Counted from the stretch's first letter, positions 20,693-31,378 are shown. The stretch is DNA of 64,000 nucleotides from Silanimonas sp. (GCA_018334015.1 JAGXTI010000014.1:222671-286670); one strand, 5' to 3'. Program-made: numbers and translations. The notes: generated by a model not told the origin, from the sequence alone.

Positions 20693-20759
20693 TCCGCGTC
20701 ATGCCGGCACAAACCAGCCGGCGCGACGATCCGCAGCAATCCTGCCACGAGCCCCAGCG

Positions 20760-21710
20760 ATGCCCGTCATCCCCACCCTCGACATCCGCCGTTTCACCAC
20801 GCCCACCCGCAGCGCCGACCGCGAGGCCTTCGTGGCCGAGCTGGGGGCGGCCTACCGCGAATGGGGCTTTTGTGGCATCCGAGGCCACGGCATCCCGCAG
20901 GCCCAGATCGACCGCGCCTACAACGTCTTCCAGCGCTTCTTCGCCCTGCCCGAGGCGAGCAAACGCAAGTACCACGTGCCGGGCGGCGGCGGCGCGCGCG
21001 GCTACACGCCCTTCGGCATCGAGACCGCCAAAGGTGCCCAGCACTTCGACCTCAAGGAGTTCTGGCACGTCGGCCGCGAGATTCCGCGTGACTCGAAGCA
21101 CGCCGGGGTGATGCCGCCCAACCTGTGGCCGGAGGAAATCCCGGAGTTCAAGGAGGTGGCCTACGGCCTCTACACCACGCTCGACGAACTCGGTTCGAAG
21201 GTGCTCTCGGCCCTCGCTCTGCACATCGGCCTGCCCGAGAACTATTTCGCCGACAAGACCGATGTCGGCAACAGCATCCTGCGGCCCATTCACTACCCGC
21301 CGATCACCGCCGACAACATCCCCAACGTGCGCGCCGGCGCGCACGAGGACATCAACCTGATCACCCTGCTGGTCGGGGCCAGCGCGGCCGGGCTGGAGGT
21401 GCTCTCGCGCAAGGGCGAGTGGGTGCCGTTCACCGCCGATGAGGACACCATCGTCGTCAACATCGGCGACATGCTGCAGCGCCTCACCAACCACGTGTAC
21501 CCCTCGACCACGCACCGCGTGGTCAACCCGCCCGGTGATGCGGCGCGCAAGCCACGCTATTCGACGCCGTTCTTCCTGCACCCGAACCCGGACTTCCTGA
21601 TCCAGACCCTGCCGGGCTGCATCACGCCGGACAACCCGGACCGCTACCCCGAGCCGATCACCGCCCACGGCTACCTGATGGAGCGCCTGCGCGAGATCAA
21701 GCTGACCTGA
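20760..21710 (+). CDS. Isopenicillin-N-synthase-like 2-oxoglutarate/Fe(II) oxygenase
   Basis: 316 residues. The N-terminal DIOX_N region is FVAELGAAYREWGFCGIRGH. In the C-terminal double-stranded beta helix, the iron ligands are AHEDINLITLL (His and Asp) and STTHRVVNPP (His), and an Arg and Ser for the 2-oxoglutarate carboxylate are present at PRYSTPFFLHPN. All catalytic residues are intact. Such genes are common in bacteria as putative oxidoreductases with unknown substrates; a role in antibiotic synthesis is not implied, as no partner genes are present. It lies between glmM and tpiA, 67 bases after glmM. Confidence 0.88.
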   Translation: MPVIPTLDIRRFTTPTRSADREAFVAELGAAYREWGFCGIRGHGIPQAQIDRAYNVFQRFFALPEASKRKYHVPGGGGARGYTPFGIETAKGAQHFDLKEFWHVGREIPRDSKHAGVMPPNLWPEEIPEFKEVAYGLYTTLDELGSKVLSALALHIGLPENYFADKTDVGNSILRPIHYPPITADNIPNVRAGAHEDINLITLLVGASAAGLEVLSRKGEWVPFTADEDTIVVNIGDMLQRLTNHVYPSTTHRVVNPPGDAARKPRYSTPFFLHPNPDFLIQTLPGCITPDNPDRYPEPITAHGYLMERLREIKLT

Positions 21711-21768
21711 GCCGGCCCGGCCCGGGCTGCTATCCTTTTTCGCCTTTCCCCTCACGATCAGGACCCGC

Positions 21769-22518
21769 ATGCGCCCACGCATCGTTGCTGGCAACTGGAA
21801 GCTCAACGGCAACCGCGACAGCACCCGGGCCCTGCTGGGTGCGCTGGTAACTGGCCTGCCGCCGGGTGTGGAGGTGCTGGTGCTGCCGCCGCTGCCCTAC
21901 CTGGCCGAGGCGGTGGCCGGTTTTGCCGGCCGGGGCCTGGGTTTTGGTGCCCAGGACCTCGACCTCCACGATGCTGGCGCTTACACCGGCGAGGTGTCCG
22001 GGGTGATGCTGCGCGATATCGGCGCCAGCCATGTGCTGGTCGGCCACTCCGAGCGCCGTCAGTACCACGAGGAATCGAGCGATCGGGTCGCCGAGAAGCT
22101 GCTGGCCGCCCGCCGCGCCGGCCTCGTGCCGATCCTCTGCGTGGGCGAGAGCCTGCATCAGCGCGAGGCCGGCCAGACCGAGTGGGCGCTGTCCGGACAG
22201 ATCGCGGCGGTGATCAAGCGCGGCGGCATCGAGGCCTTCCGGGGGGCAGTGCTGGCCTACGAGCCGGTCTGGGCGATCGGCACCGGCCGCACCGCTGCGC
22301 CGGCGCAGGTCCAGCAGGTGCATGCCTTCCTGCGTGGCGAATTGCGATCCCATGATGCTACAATCGCTGGCTCGCTGCCCATCCTCTACGGGGGCAGCGT
22401 GAAAGCCGCCAACGCCGCCGAGCTGTTCGCCCAGCCCGATGTCGATGGCGGTCTCATCGGCGGCGCTTCGCTGGTCGCCACTGAATTCCTCGCCATCGCC
22501 GCCGCTGCGGCGCGGTGA
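21769..22518 (+). CDS. tpiA: Triosephosphate isomerase
   Basis: 249 residues. This glycolytic enzyme interconverts DHAP and glyceraldehyde-3-P. It has RIVAGNWKLNGN (catalytic Lys), LVGHSERRQYHEES (catalytic His), AYEPVWAIGTGRTA (catalytic Glu and loop 6) and ILYGGSVKAANAAELF (phosphate-binding). The start MRPRIVAGNWK is standard. A TATCCT box at 21731-21736 might be a -10, but no good -35 precedes it. secG begins one base after its stop, the tpiA-secG order conserved across Gammaproteobacteria. Confidence 0.98.
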   Translation: MRPRIVAGNWKLNGNRDSTRALLGALVTGLPPGVEVLVLPPLPYLAEAVAGFAGRGLGFGAQDLDLHDAGAYTGEVSGVMLRDIGASHVLVGHSERRQYHEESSDRVAEKLLAARRAGLVPILCVGESLHQREAGQTEWALSGQIAAVIKRGGIEAFRGAVLAYEPVWAIGTGRTAAPAQVQQVHAFLRGELRSHDATIAGSLPILYGGSVKAANAAELFAQPDVDGGLIGGASLVATEFLAIAAAAAR

Positions 22519-22519
22519 A

Positions 22520-22945
22520 ATGAGTGCCATGAACTGGATCGTCATCGCCACCGTCATCTACGTCATCATCGCCATCGCGATGATCGTCCTGATCCTCATG
22601 CAGCGCGGTGCTGGCGCGCAGGCCGGCACCGGCTTCGGCGGCGGGGCCTCGGCCACCGTCTTCGGCGCTTCCGGCTCGGCCAACTTCCTGTCGAAATCGA
22701 CCAAGTGGCTGGCCATCGTGTTCTTCGCCATGAGTCTTGGCATGGCCTGGTACGCCAGTCAGCATGGCGGCCGCCTGCTGCCGGCCCAGAGCGACTCCGT
22801 CGGCATCATGGCCGAGGCCACCGAGGCTATTCCGGCCGTGCCGGAATCGCCGCCGGCCCCTTCGCCGGTGCCGGCCGCTCCGCCGACTGCTCCGGCTCCG
22901 GCGGAGGTGCCCGCGGATTCACCCGGAGGCGATTCCGGCGGCTGA
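22520..22945 (+). CDS. secG: Preprotein translocase subunit SecG
   Basis: 141 residues: two transmembrane helices (IVIATVIYVIIAIAMIVLIL at about 6-25, and WLAIVFFAMSLGMAWYA at about 58-74) flank the conserved cytoplasmic loop MQRGAGAQAGTGFGGG and SANFLSKSTKW. It stimulates protein translocation through SecYE. The C-terminal 60 residues form a Pro/Ala-rich low-complexity tail absent from short SecG proteins but common in GC-rich relatives. The ATG at 22520 is favoured; an in-frame ATG three codons later is also possible. It precedes tRNA-Leu and the nuo operon. Confidence 0.95.
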   Translation: MSAMNWIVIATVIYVIIAIAMIVLILMQRGAGAQAGTGFGGGASATVFGASGSANFLSKSTKWLAIVFFAMSLGMAWYASQHGGRLLPAQSDSVGIMAEATEAIPAVPESPPAPSPVPAAPPTAPAPAEVPADSPGGDSGG

Positions 22946-22959
22946 TGGCCTGATACAAT
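22933..22959 (+). promoter_or_regulatory. Possible promoter for tRNA-Leu/nuo
   Basis: TACAAT at 22954-22959 is a good -10 about 38 bases before the mature tRNA end. The upstream TTCCGG (22933-22938) is a poor -35 with a short 15-base spacer, so only the -10 is convincing. Confidence 0.35.
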
Positions 22960-22996
22960 CTCCATGTTTCGCGGTTCACGCGGAGCAAGCGACAAA

Positions 22997-23081
22997 GCCC
23001 AGGTGGCGGAATTGGTAGACGCACTACCTTGAGGTGGTAGCGACGTAAGTCGTGGGGGTTCGAGTCCCCCCTTGGGCACCA
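22997..23081 (+). tRNA. tRNA-Leu (anticodon GAG)
   Basis: An 85-base class II tRNA with encoded CCA (23079-23081). The acceptor stem GCCCAGG pairs with CTTGGGC (one G-U). The anticodon stem CTACC/GGTAG (23024-23028, 23036-23040) holds loop TTGAGGT with anticodon GAG at 23031-23033. There is a variable arm CGACGTAAGTCG, and the T arm GGGGG-TTCGAGT-CCCCC is intact. It decodes CUC and CUU. It lies between secG and nuoA, as in related Xanthomonadales. Confidence 0.98.
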
Positions 23082-23104
23082 CACACCATCGACACGCAAT
23101 GGAT

Positions 23105-23145
23105 CGCGCCCCACCGGGCGCGGCCGCAATGCGCCCCACGGGCGC
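23105..23145 (+). terminator. Twin GC hairpins between tRNA-Leu and nuoA
   Basis: CGCGCCC-CACC-GGGCGCG (23105-23122) and GCGCCC-CAC-GGGCGC (23131-23145) are two near-identical stem-loops in the 78 bases between the tRNA and nuoA. Neither has a T-run. They could partly terminate the tRNA transcript, guide its 3' processing, or protect the 5' end of the nuo mRNA. Confidence 0.5.
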
Positions 23146-23159
23146 TAGCCGAGGCCTGC

Positions 23160-23516
23160 ATGCTGGGCGAGTACCTGCCGATCCTGCTGTTCCTGATCGT
23201 CTCCACCGGCCTGGGCGTGGTCCTGCTCGTTGCCGGCTGGCTGCTCGGGCCGAAGCGCCCGGACAGCGAGAAGCTCTCGCCCTACGAGTGCGGCTTCGAG
23301 GCCTTCGAGGACGCGCGCATGCCTTTCGACGTGCGTTACTACCTCGTCGCCATCCTGTTCATCGTCTTCGACCTGGAGATCGCCTTCCTGTTTCCGTGGG
23401 CGGTGGTCTATCGCGACATCGGCGAGCCGGCGCTCTGGGCCATGGCCGGCTTCCTCGGCCTGCTGGTGTTCGCCTTCATCTACGAATGGAAGAAGGGAGC
23501 CCTGGAATGGGAGTGA
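23160..23516 (+). CDS. nuoA: NADH-quinone oxidoreductase subunit A
   Basis: 118 residues, three transmembrane helices, a small membrane subunit of complex I near the quinone site. It has the conserved loop [20 protein letters not shown] and [20 protein letters not shown] (FDLE). The ATG at 23160 gives [12 protein letters not shown], the usual N terminus; the longer frame would run into the tRNA. It overlaps the start of nuoB. It is first of 14 nuo genes in standard order, so the operon encodes a full proton-pumping complex I. Confidence 0.97.
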   Translation: MLGEYLPILLFLIVSTGLGVVLLVAGWLLGPKRPDSEKLSPYECGFEAFEDARMPFDVRYYLVAILFIVFDLEIAFLFPWAVVYRDIGEPALWAMAGFLGLLVFAFIYEWKKGALEWE

Positions 23517-24061
23517 TCCAGACCGTCTCGCGCGTGATGCACAACCCCGAGCCGCTCGGCCGGGTTGACGACCTGCTGCGGCCCGAGGGCGACAATCCCC
23601 TGCTTGAGCGTGGCTTCGTCACCACCTCGGTCGACACCCTGGTCAACTGGGCGCGCACCGGCTCGCTCTGGCCGATGACTTTCGGCCTGGCCTGCTGCGC
23701 GGTCGAGATGATGCATGCCGGCGCCGCGCGCCTCGACCTTGACCGCTACGGCGTGGTGTTCCGCCCCTCGCCGCGGCAGTCCGACGTGATGATCGTCGCT
23801 GGCACCCTCTGCAACAAGATGGCACCGGCCCTGCGCAAGGTCTACGACCAGATGCCCGAACCGAAATGGGTCATCTCGATGGGCAGCTGCGCCAACGGCG
23901 GCGGCTACTACCACTACAGCTATTCGGTGGTGCGCGGCTGCGACCGCGTGGTGCCGGTCGACATCTACGTGCCGGGCTGCCCGCCGACCTCGGAGGCCCT
24001 GGTCCACGGCATCCTGCAGCTGATGAAAAAGATCCGCCGGACCAACACCATCGTGCGCTGA
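23507..24061 (+). CDS. nuoB: NADH-quinone oxidoreductase subunit B
   Basis: 184 residues. It carries cluster N2, the last iron-sulfur centre before quinone. Its ligands are visible: the tandem Cys in [10 protein letters not shown], the Cys in [16 protein letters not shown] and that in [15 protein letters not shown]. The ATG at 23507 overlaps the nuoA end by 10 bases. It docks with NuoD and NuoC in the peripheral arm. Confidence 0.98.
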   Translation: MGVIQTVSRVMHNPEPLGRVDDLLRPEGDNPLLERGFVTTSVDTLVNWARTGSLWPMTFGLACCAVEMMHAGAARLDLDRYGVVFRPSPRQSDVMIVAGTLCNKMAPALRKVYDQMPEPKWVISMGSCANGGGYYHYSYSVVRGCDRVVPVDIYVPGCPPTSEALVHGILQLMKKIRRTNTIVR

Positions 24062-24103
24062 ATGCGCACCCTGCCGCCGAACGGAAAGCCCGCAGAACCC
24101 GCC

Positions 24104-24832
24104 ATGACCGAAGCCCTGCCGCGTCTTGCCGAACGTCTCCGTGCCCGCTTTGGCGAGCGCGTCCAAGCCCTTGTCGAAGCCCGCGGCGAGACCACCCTCG
24201 AGCTTTCGCCTGCCCATCTCGTCGAGGTGGCGCGTGCCCTGCGCGACGAGCCCGAGTTCCATTTCGAGCAGGCCGTCGATCTTGCCGGCCTCGATTTCCT
24301 GGGCTACGGCATGGACGAGTGGGAAACCACGGCGGTCAGCAGCGAGGGTTTCTCGCGGGGTGTGCAGGGCGGCGATGGCCCCGGTCGCTTCGCCTGGGCC
24401 AACCGCCCACAGGGCAGCGGTCCGGAGCGGCGCTTTGCGATCAGCGTCCACCTGCTCTCGATCCGCCACAACCGCCGGTTGCGCCTGCGGGTCTTCGCCA
24501 CCGACAACGAATTGCCGGTGCTGCCCTCGCTGGTCGGCGTCTGGGTCGGGCTGGACTGGTTCGAGCGTGAGGCCTTCGACCTGTTCGGCATCCTCTTCGA
24601 GGGCCATCCGGACCTGCGCCGCATTCTCACCGACTACGGTTTCGTCGGCCATCCCTTCCGCAAGGACTTCCCGCTGATCGGCAATGTCGAGGTGCGCTAC
24701 GACGCCGAGAAGCAGCGTGTCGTCTACGAGCCGGTCACCTCGGTCGAGCCGCGCGTCGGTGTGCCGCGCGTGGTGCGCGAGGACTCGCGTTGGCAGCAGT
24801 CGGCCGCCGAAGCCGCGGCCAAGAAGGCCTGA
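24104..24832 (+). CDS. nuoC: NADH-quinone oxidoreductase subunit C
   Basis: 242 residues of the 30-kDa subunit, separate from NuoD (fused in E. coli). The signature is [20 protein letters not shown], then [20 protein letters not shown]. The ATG at 24104 ([17 protein letters not shown]) best fits relatives. An ATG at 24062, directly after the nuoB stop, would add 14 residues and cannot be excluded; neither has a strong ribosome-binding site, although GGAAAG occurs 19 bases before 24104. It lies in the hydrophilic arm with NuoB and NuoD. Confidence 0.95.
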   Translation: MTEALPRLAERLRARFGERVQALVEARGETTLELSPAHLVEVARALRDEPEFHFEQAVDLAGLDFLGYGMDEWETTAVSSEGFSRGVQGGDGPGRFAWANRPQGSGPERRFAISVHLLSIRHNRRLRLRVFATDNELPVLPSLVGVWVGLDWFEREAFDLFGILFEGHPDLRRILTDYGFVGHPFRKDFPLIGNVEVRYDAEKQRVVYEPVTSVEPRVGVPRVVREDSRWQQSAAEAAAKKA

Positions 24833-24836
24833 GCCC

Positions 24837-26108
24837 ATGACCCCTGCCGCGATGAACCAAGAGATCCGCAACTACACGATGAACTTCGGGCCGCAGCATC
24901 CGGCGGCCCACGGCGTGCTGCGCCTCGTGCTGGAGATGGACGGCGAGACGGTGCGCCGGGCCGATCCGCACATCGGTCTGCTGCACCGTGGCACCGAGAA
25001 GCTCGCCGAGTCGAAGCCCTACAACCAGTCGATCGGCTACATGGACCGGCTCGACTACGTCTCGATGATGTGCAACGAGCACGCCTACGTGATGGCCATC
25101 GAGCGCCTCGCCGGCATCGAGCCGCCGCCGCGCGCGAAGATGATCCGCACGCTGTTCGACGAGATCACCCGCATCCTCAACCACCTGATGTGGGTGGGCA
25201 CCAACGGCCTCGACCTCGGCGCGATGGCGATGTTCCTCTACGCCTTCCGCGAGCGCGAGGAGCTGATGGACTGCTACGAGGCGGTGTCCGGTGCGCGCCT
25301 GCATGCCGCCTACTACCGTCCGGGCGGCGTCTACCGCGACCTGCCGGATACGATGCCCAAGTACGCCGAATCACCGTGGCGCAAGGGCAAAGAGCTCAAG
25401 CGCGTCAACGAGTGGCGCGAGGGTTCGATGCTCGATTTCCTCGATGCCTTCGCCAATGACTTCCCGAAGCGCGTCGACGAGTACGAGACCCTGCTCACCG
25501 ACAACCGTATCTGGAAGCAGCGCACCGTCGATATCGGCGTCATCAGCCCCGAGCAGGCCCTGGCCTGGGGCATGAGCGGTCCGATGCTGCGCGGCTCCGG
25601 AATCGCCTGGGACCTGCGCAAGAAGCAGCCCTACGCCTGCTACGGTGAGGTCGATTTCGACATCCCGGTGGGCAGCAACGGCGACTGCTACGACCGCTAC
25701 CTCGTGCGCATCGAGGAGATGCGCCAGTCGGCGCGGATCATCAAGCAGGCGGTGGCCTGGCTGCGCGCCCACCCGGGCCCGGTGATGGTCGTCAATCACA
25801 AGGTGGCACCACCCTCGCGCGAACAGATGAAGGGCGACATGGAAGCCCTGATCCACCACTTCAAGCTGTTCACCGAGGGCTATTCGGTGCCGGCTGGCGA
25901 GGTCTATGCCGCGGTCGAGGCGCCCAAGGGCGAATTCGCCGCCTACCTCGTCTCCGATGGGGCCAACAAACCCTTCCGGCTCAAGCTGCGCGCACCGGGT
26001 TTCGCCCACCTGAGTTCGATGGATGCCATCGTCAAGGGCCACATGCTGTCGGACGTCGTCGCCATGATCGGCACCTACGACGTCGTGTTCGGGGAGATCG
26101 ACCGATGA
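24837..26108 (+). CDS. nuoD: NADH-quinone oxidoreductase subunit D
   Basis: 423 residues of the 49-kDa subunit that forms the quinone pocket with NuoB. It has [20 protein letters not shown] (quinone-site His), [33 protein letters not shown]-like sequence ([19 protein letters not shown]) and the C-terminal [13 protein letters not shown]. The ATG at 24837 lies 4 bases after the nuoC stop; MNQEIRNYT five codons in is an alternative start. It overlaps nuoE by ATGA. Confidence 0.98.
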   Translation: MTPAAMNQEIRNYTMNFGPQHPAAHGVLRLVLEMDGETVRRADPHIGLLHRGTEKLAESKPYNQSIGYMDRLDYVSMMCNEHAYVMAIERLAGIEPPPRAKMIRTLFDEITRILNHLMWVGTNGLDLGAMAMFLYAFREREELMDCYEAVSGARLHAAYYRPGGVYRDLPDTMPKYAESPWRKGKELKRVNEWREGSMLDFLDAFANDFPKRVDEYETLLTDNRIWKQRTVDIGVISPEQALAWGMSGPMLRGSGIAWDLRKKQPYACYGEVDFDIPVGSNGDCYDRYLVRIEEMRQSARIIKQAVAWLRAHPGPVMVVNHKVAPPSREQMKGDMEALIHHFKLFTEGYSVPAGEVYAAVEAPKGEFAAYLVSDGANKPFRLKLRAPGFAHLSSMDAIVKGHMLSDVVAMIGTYDVVFGEIDR

Positions 26109-26632
26109 AAGCCACCGGCAATTTCGAGGCCTGCCAGCACGTCGACCCGATGCTCGCGCTGAGTGAGGCCACCCGCGCCCGCATCGAGCAATGGCTGGCG
26201 CGCTTTCCGGCCGACCGCCGCCGCAGCGCCGTGATCCAGGCGCTGATCGCCGCGCAGGAGCAGAACCAGGGTTACCTCACCGATGAACTGATCGCGGCGG
26301 TGGCCAAGTACATCGGCATTCCGCCGGTCTGGGCCTACGAGGTCGCCACCTTCTATTCGATGTTCGCGCTGGAGCCGGTGGGCCGCAACGTGGTCGCCGT
26401 CTGCACCAACATCAGCTGCTGGCTCAACGGCGCCGAGGACATCGTGCGCCACTGCGAGAAAAAACTGGGCGTGCGGCATGGCGGCTCCACCGCCGATGGC
26501 CGGATCTGGCTCAAGGTCGAGGAGGAATGCCTCGCCGCCTGCGCCGGTGCGCCGATGATGGTCGTCAACGGCCATTACCACGAGAAGCTGACCCCGGCGT
26601 CGATCGACGCCATCCTCGACGAGTTGAAGTGA
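26105..26632 (+). CDS. nuoE: NADH-quinone oxidoreductase subunit E
   Basis: 175 residues of the 24-kDa subunit with the [2Fe-2S] cluster N1a in a thioredoxin-like fold. The Cys ligands are in [10 protein letters not shown] and [20 protein letters not shown]. Conserved text [20 protein letters not shown] supports the call. It starts with ATGA overlapping nuoD and works in the NADH dehydrogenase module with NuoF and NuoG. Confidence 0.98.
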   Translation: MKATGNFEACQHVDPMLALSEATRARIEQWLARFPADRRRSAVIQALIAAQEQNQGYLTDELIAAVAKYIGIPPVWAYEVATFYSMFALEPVGRNVVAVCTNISCWLNGAEDIVRHCEKKLGVRHGGSTADGRIWLKVEEECLAACAGAPMMVVNGHYHEKLTPASIDAILDELK

Positions 26633-26640
26633 GGCCGCGC

Positions 26641-28005
26641 ATGGCACACCACGCTTCGCACACTTCGCAGGCTTCCGGTCCGGTCGGTCCGGCGCCGCAG
26701 GAGCACCAGGTCGTCTACACCACGCTGCACTTCGACAAACCCTGGTCCTACGAGAACTACCTCAAGGTCGGTGGCTATGCGGCGTGGCGCAAGATCCTCG
26801 CCGAGAAGATGCCGCCCGAGCAGGTCATCGAACAGATCAAACAGAGCGGCTTGCGGGGGCGTGGCGGTGCCGGTTTTCCGACCGGCCTGAAGTGGAGTTT
26901 CATGCCGCGCAGCGTGCCGGGGCAGAAGTACATTCTCTGCAATTCCGATGAATCCGAGCCGGGCACCTGCAAGGACCGCGACATCCTGCGCTACAACCCG
27001 CATGCGGTGATCGAGGGTATGGCGATCGCCTGCTACGCCACCGGCTCGACCGTGGCCTACAACTACATGCGCGGCGAGTTCCATCACGAGCCCTTCGAGC
27101 ACTTCGAGGAAGCCCTGCAGGAGGCCTACGCCCACGGCTGGCTCGGCAAGAACGTGCTGGGTAGCGGTGTCGATGTCGACATCCATTCCGCGTTGGGCGC
27201 GGGGGCCTACATCTGCGGTGAGGAAACCGCGCTGATGGAGTCGCTCGAGGGCAAGAAGGGCCAGCCGCGCTACAAGCCACCGTTCCCGGCCAACTTCGGC
27301 CTGTACGGCCGGCCGACCACGATCAACAACACCGAGACCTACGCTTCGGTGCCGGCCATCATCCGCAACGGTGGCGAGTGGTTTCTGGGCTTGGGCAAGC
27401 CGAACAACGGTGGCCCCAAAGTGTTCTCGGTGTCCGGCCATGTGGCCAAGCCGGGCAATTTCGAGATCCGCCTCGGCACGCCCTTCAAGGACCTGCTCGA
27501 GATGGCCGGCGGCGTGCGCGGCGGTCGCAAGCTGAAGGCTGTGATCCCCGGCGGTTCCTCGATGCCGGTGCTGCCGGGCGACGTGATGCTCGGTCTCACG
27601 ATGGACTACGACAGCATCCAGAAAGCCGGCTCCGGCCTCGGTTCGGGCGCCGTCATCGTGATGGACGAGACCACCTGCATGGTCCGCGCCTGCCAGCGCA
27701 TCGCCCGCTTCTACTACAAGGAGAGCTGCGGCCAGTGCACGCCCTGCCGCGAGGGCACGGGCTGGATGTACCGCATGCTGACCCGCATCGTCGAGCACAA
27801 GGCCACGCTCGACGACCTCCACCTGCTCAAGGCCTCGGCCGGGCAGATCGAGGGCCACACCATCTGTGCCTTCGGCGAGGCCGCGGCCTGGCCGGTGCAG
27901 GGTTTCCTGCGCCAGTTCTGGGCCGAGTTCGAGTACGCCATCGTCAACAAGCGCTTCCTGGTCGATGACCAGGCGGCGGGTGTCGCCACGGAGCAGGCCG
28001 CATGA
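26641..28005 (+). CDS. nuoF: NADH-quinone oxidoreductase subunit F
   Basis: 454 residues of the 51-kDa NADH- and FMN-binding subunit. It has [20 protein letters not shown] (NADH site), [39 protein letters not shown] (FMN site) and the N3 cluster [15 protein letters not shown] with a later Cys in [15 protein letters not shown]. The ATG at 26641 is 8 bases after the nuoE stop. The N-terminal 20 residues are His/Ser-rich and not conserved. It overlaps nuoG. Confidence 0.98.
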   Translation: MAHHASHTSQASGPVGPAPQEHQVVYTTLHFDKPWSYENYLKVGGYAAWRKILAEKMPPEQVIEQIKQSGLRGRGGAGFPTGLKWSFMPRSVPGQKYILCNSDESEPGTCKDRDILRYNPHAVIEGMAIACYATGSTVAYNYMRGEFHHEPFEHFEEALQEAYAHGWLGKNVLGSGVDVDIHSALGAGAYICGEETALMESLEGKKGQPRYKPPFPANFGLYGRPTTINNTETYASVPAIIRNGGEWFLGLGKPNNGGPKVFSVSGHVAKPGNFEIRLGTPFKDLLEMAGGVRGGRKLKAVIPGGSSMPVLPGDVMLGLTMDYDSIQKAGSGLGSGAVIVMDETTCMVRACQRIARFYYKESCGQCTPCREGTGWMYRMLTRIVEHKATLDDLHLLKASAGQIEGHTICAFGEAAAWPVQGFLRQFWAEFEYAIVNKRFLVDDQAAGVATEQAA

Positions 28006-30311
28006 GTGCCGTCACGCCGACCGCCCCCGCCACCGATCTCGTCAACATCGAGATCGACGGCATGCCGATGCAGGCCCGCAAGGGCTCGATGATCATCCAT
28101 GCCGCCGACAACGCCGGCATCGCCATTCCGCGCTTCTGCTACCACAAGAAGCTGCCGATCGCGGCGAACTGCCGCATGTGCCTCGTCGATGTCGAGAAGA
28201 TGCCGAAGCCGGCGCCGGCCTGTGCCACGCCGGTGATGGAGGGCATGAAAGTCACCACCCAGACCAAGCGCGCGCTCGATGCGCAGCGCAACGTCATGGA
28301 GTTCCTGCTGGTGAACCACCCGCTCGACTGCCCGATCTGCGACCAGGGCGGCGAGTGCGAGTTGCAGGATGTCTCGATGGGCTACGGCCGTTCGGTCAGT
28401 CGCTACGTCGAGCGCAAGCGCGTCGTGGCCGACGAAGACCTCGGGCCGCTGGTCGCCACCGAGATGACGCGCTGCATCCACTGCACGCGCTGCGTGCGTT
28501 TCACCGCTGATGTGGCCGGCACCTACGAACTGGGCGGCATGTACCGCGGCGAGAACCTGCAGATCGGCACCTACGATGGCAAACCGCTGATGAGTGAGCT
28601 TTCCGGCAACGTCATCGACGTCTGCCCGGTCGGCGCGCTCACCAACAAGGTCTACCGCTTCAAGGCCCGTCCGTGGGAGCTGGTGGCCCGCGAGTCGATC
28701 GGCCTGCACGACGCGCTGGGTTCCAACCTGTTCCTGCACGTGCGTCGTAATGAGGTGCTGCGCGTCGTTCCTCGCGAAAACGAAGCGGTCAACGAGTGCT
28801 GGCTGTCCGACCGCGACCGCTACTCGCATGAGGGCCTCTACAGCGAGGACCGCGCCACGCAGCCCTTGGCCAAACAGGCCGACGGCAGCTGGAAAGCCAT
28901 CGGCTGGGACGAGGCGCTGGGCCTCGCTGCCGCGATGCTCAAGGCTTCGGGCACGGACACCGGGATGCTGGTGCATCCGGCCACCTCGAACGAGGAAGGA
29001 GCTTCGCTGGTGCGCCTCGCCAAAGGCCTTGGCACACCGCACCTCGACCATCGCCTGACCCAGATCGACTTCGCCGATGCGCCGGTGGCCGAGACCTTCG
29101 GCTGCAGCACGGCCGAGCTTGAGAACGCCGATGTCGTGCTGCTGGTCGGCACGAATCTGCGCCACGAAGTGCCGCTGCTGCACCAGCGTCTGCTCAAGGC
29201 CAGCAAGAAAGGCGCCAAGATCTACGCGATCAACCCGGTCGATTTCCCGGTGGCGCATGCGCTGGCTGGCCAGGCGATCGTGCCGCCCTCCAAGCTGCCG
29301 GGTGTGCTCGCTGCACTCGCCAGCAAGCTCGGTGCGAGCTTGCCGAGCGGCATCGCCGTCGCCATCGACGATGCAGCGCTCGCCGCGATGGCCGAGGCGC
29401 TGAAAAGCGCCAAGGCCGGCGTGGTGCTGCTGGGTGAGATCGCCGAGTGCCATGCCCACGCTTCGCACCTGCGCGCCGCCGCGCGAGCCATCGCGCAGGC
29501 CACCGGGGTGGCGGTGAACCGCATCCCGCAGGGTGCCAATGCCTTGGGCCTCGCCCAGCACGGCGTGCTGCCGGGGCCGTCGGGCCACGATGCCAGCGCC
29601 CAGCTCGCCCAGGCCAAGGCCGGTTACGTGCTCTACAACCTCGAGCCGGCCTATGATTTCGCCGATGCCACGGCTGCGCTGAAGGCGCTGTCGGCGGCCA
29701 AGGTCGTCGCGTTTTCGGTGTATGCCAGCGAGTCGCTGAAGCAGGTGGCCAACCTGATCCTGCCGATCGCCGCCGCTGCGGAGATCGAGGGCCTTTACAG
29801 CAACCTCGATGGCCGTCTGCAGGCCACCAGCGCCGGTGGCAAGCCGCCCGGCGAAGCACGCCCCGGTTGGCGCGTGCTGCGGGTGCTCGGCGAGGCGATG
29901 GGTCTGGCCGGTTTCGACCACGCCGACCTCGCGGCCTTGCGCGCATCGATGACCGCACAGATCGTGCTCTCGGGGCAGGGTCTTTCGGCCCTGCGCCTCG
30001 TCAATGGCATCGAGCGGCTCGCCACCACGCCGGTGTACCGCGCCGATGCGCAGCTGCGTCGCTCGACGGCGCTCAACGCGCACCCGCTGACCAAGGGCCA
30101 GGGCATCGAACTGCATCCCGAGGATGCGGCAGCTCTCGGCCTCGCCGCCGGGACCATCGCCAAGGTCGCCGATGCGAACGGCCACGCCGCCTTGCCGGTG
30201 CGGCTCAATCCGCGACTCGCCAAGGGCACGGCCTGGGTCGAGAGCGCCTACCCGGCCACCGCCCCGTTGGCGGCCAAGGGCGAGCTGACGATCAGCAAGG
30301 CAGGTGGTTGA
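28002..30311 (+). CDS. nuoG: NADH-quinone oxidoreductase subunit G
   Basis: 769 residues of the 75-kDa subunit. The N-terminal ferredoxin domain has [2Fe-2S] ligands in [17 protein letters not shown]. The His-Cys3 cluster is [21 protein letters not shown] third cluster is in [16 protein letters not shown] with [10 protein letters not shown] molybdopterin-oxidoreductase-like domain follows, without cofactor motifs and Ala-rich. It starts ATGA with nuoF and its TGA overlaps the nuoH ATG by one base. Confidence 0.98.
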   Translation: MSAVTPTAPATDLVNIEIDGMPMQARKGSMIIHAADNAGIAIPRFCYHKKLPIAANCRMCLVDVEKMPKPAPACATPVMEGMKVTTQTKRALDAQRNVMEFLLVNHPLDCPICDQGGECELQDVSMGYGRSVSRYVERKRVVADEDLGPLVATEMTRCIHCTRCVRFTADVAGTYELGGMYRGENLQIGTYDGKPLMSELSGNVIDVCPVGALTNKVYRFKARPWELVARESIGLHDALGSNLFLHVRRNEVLRVVPRENEAVNECWLSDRDRYSHEGLYSEDRATQPLAKQADGSWKAIGWDEALGLAAAMLKASGTDTGMLVHPATSNEEGASLVRLAKGLGTPHLDHRLTQIDFADAPVAETFGCSTAELENADVVLLVGTNLRHEVPLLHQRLLKASKKGAKIYAINPVDFPVAHALAGQAIVPPSKLPGVLAALASKLGASLPSGIAVAIDDAALAAMAEALKSAKAGVVLLGEIAECHAHASHLRAAARAIAQATGVAVNRIPQGANALGLAQHGVLPGPSGHDASAQLAQAKAGYVLYNLEPAYDFADATAALKALSAAKVVAFSVYASESLKQVANLILPIAAAAEIEGLYSNLDGRLQATSAGGKPPGEARPGWRVLRVLGEAMGLAGFDHADLAALRASMTAQIVLSGQGLSALRLVNGIERLATTPVYRADAQLRRSTALNAHPLTKGQGIELHPEDAAALGLAAGTIAKVADANGHAALPVRLNPRLAKGTAWVESAYPATAPLAAKGELTISKAGG

Positions 30312-31378
30312 TGGACCTGTTCGCTCCCCTGCACGATTTCCTGATCGGTTTCGGCTACGCCGGCACCGTGGCCTGGGCGCTGGTCAAGATCGTGCCGCTG
30401 ATGCTGGCGCTCACCATCGCGGTGGCTTTCTTCACCCTGTTCGAGCGCAAGGTGATCGGCTGGATGCATGCCCGCCACGGGCCGGTCTATGTCGGCCAGC
30501 TGGTGCCGGGTCTGGGCTTCATCCAGGCCTTTGCCGACGTGTTCAAGATGCTGTTCAAGGAAAGCATCGCGCCTTCCAGCGCCAACGTCGTGCTCTACCG
30601 GCTGGCGCCGCTGATCGCGCTGGCCCCGGCTTTCGCCGCTTGGGCGGTGGTCCCGTTCGGCGAGGGTCTGGTCATCGCCGATGTCGATGCCGGCCTGCTG
30701 GTGCTGCTGGCGCTGACCTCGATGGGGGTCTATGGCGTCATCATCGGCGGTTGGGCCTCGAACTCGAAATACGCTTTTCTTGGCGCATTGCGCTCGGCGG
30801 CCCAGGTCGTCAGCTACGAGATCGCCATGGGCTTCGCCCTGGTCGGCGTGCTGATCGCCGCCGGCAGCATGAACCTCACCGCCATCGTGTTGGCCCAGGA
30901 CGGTAACGCCGGCCTGTTCGAATGGTTCTGGCTGCCGTTGCTGCCGCTGTTCGTCATCTATTTCATCGCCGGTGTGGCCGAAACCAACCGCGCCCCCTTC
31001 GACGTCGCCGAAGGCGAGTCAGAAATTGTCGCCGGCTTCCATGTCGACTACTCGGGTTCCGCGTTCGCGGTGTTCTTCCTCGCCGAGTACGCCAACATGA
31101 TCCTGATCAGCGTCCTCGCCGCGCTGTTCTTCCTCGGCGGCTGGCTCTCGCCCTTCCCGGAGTCGGTGCCGCTGCTCGGCGTCGACGGCCCCTGGTGGCT
31201 GTTCATCAAGGCGCTGTTCTTCGCCTTCTGCTACGTCTGGTTCCGAGCCACCTTCCCGCGCTACCGCTACGACCAGATCATGCGGCTCGGCTGGAAGGTG
31301 TTCATTCCCATCACCATCGTCTGGATCGTCGTCGTCGCCGTCATGGGCTACCTCGGCTGGTTCGAGATCGGCCAGTAA
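30311..31378 (+). CDS. nuoH: NADH-quinone oxidoreductase subunit H
   Basis: 355 residues, about eight transmembrane helices. It is the membrane subunit that connects the quinone chamber to the proton channels. It has [69 protein letters not shown] (the acidic quinone-site loop) and [20 protein letters not shown]. The start overlaps the nuoG stop (TGATG). Confidence 0.98.
   Translation: MDLFAPLHDFLIGFGYAGTVAWALVKIVPLMLALTIAVAFFTLFERKVIGWMHARHGPVYVGQLVPGLGFIQAFADVFKMLFKESIAPSSANVVLYRLAPLIALAPAFAAWAVVPFGEGLVIADVDAGLLVLLALTSMGVYGVIIGGWASNSKYAFLGALRSAAQVVSYEIAMGFALVGVLIAAGSMNLTAIVLAQDGNAGLFEWFWLPLLPLFVIYFIAGVAETNRAPFDVAEGESEIVAGFHVDYSGSAFAVFFLAEYANMILISVLAALFFLGGWLSPFPESVPLLGVDGPWWLFIKALFFAFCYVWFRATFPRYRYDQIMRLGWKVFIPITIVWIVVVAVMGYLGWFEIGQ

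Noticed and set aside
20714-20727. CCAGCCGGCGCGAC in the glmM-oxygenase gap as a third copy of repeat B
   Set aside because: Only 14 bases match and the upstream arm needed for the hairpin is absent; such GC-rich strings occur by chance here.
20760-21710. A beta-lactam biosynthesis gene
   Set aside because: The IPNS-like family is broad; there are no ACV synthetase, epimerase or expandase genes in the window.
24062-24103. nuoC starting at the ATG directly after the nuoB stop
   Set aside because: It adds 14 residues not typical of the family; the ATG at 24104 gives a better N terminus. Left open in the nuoC entry.
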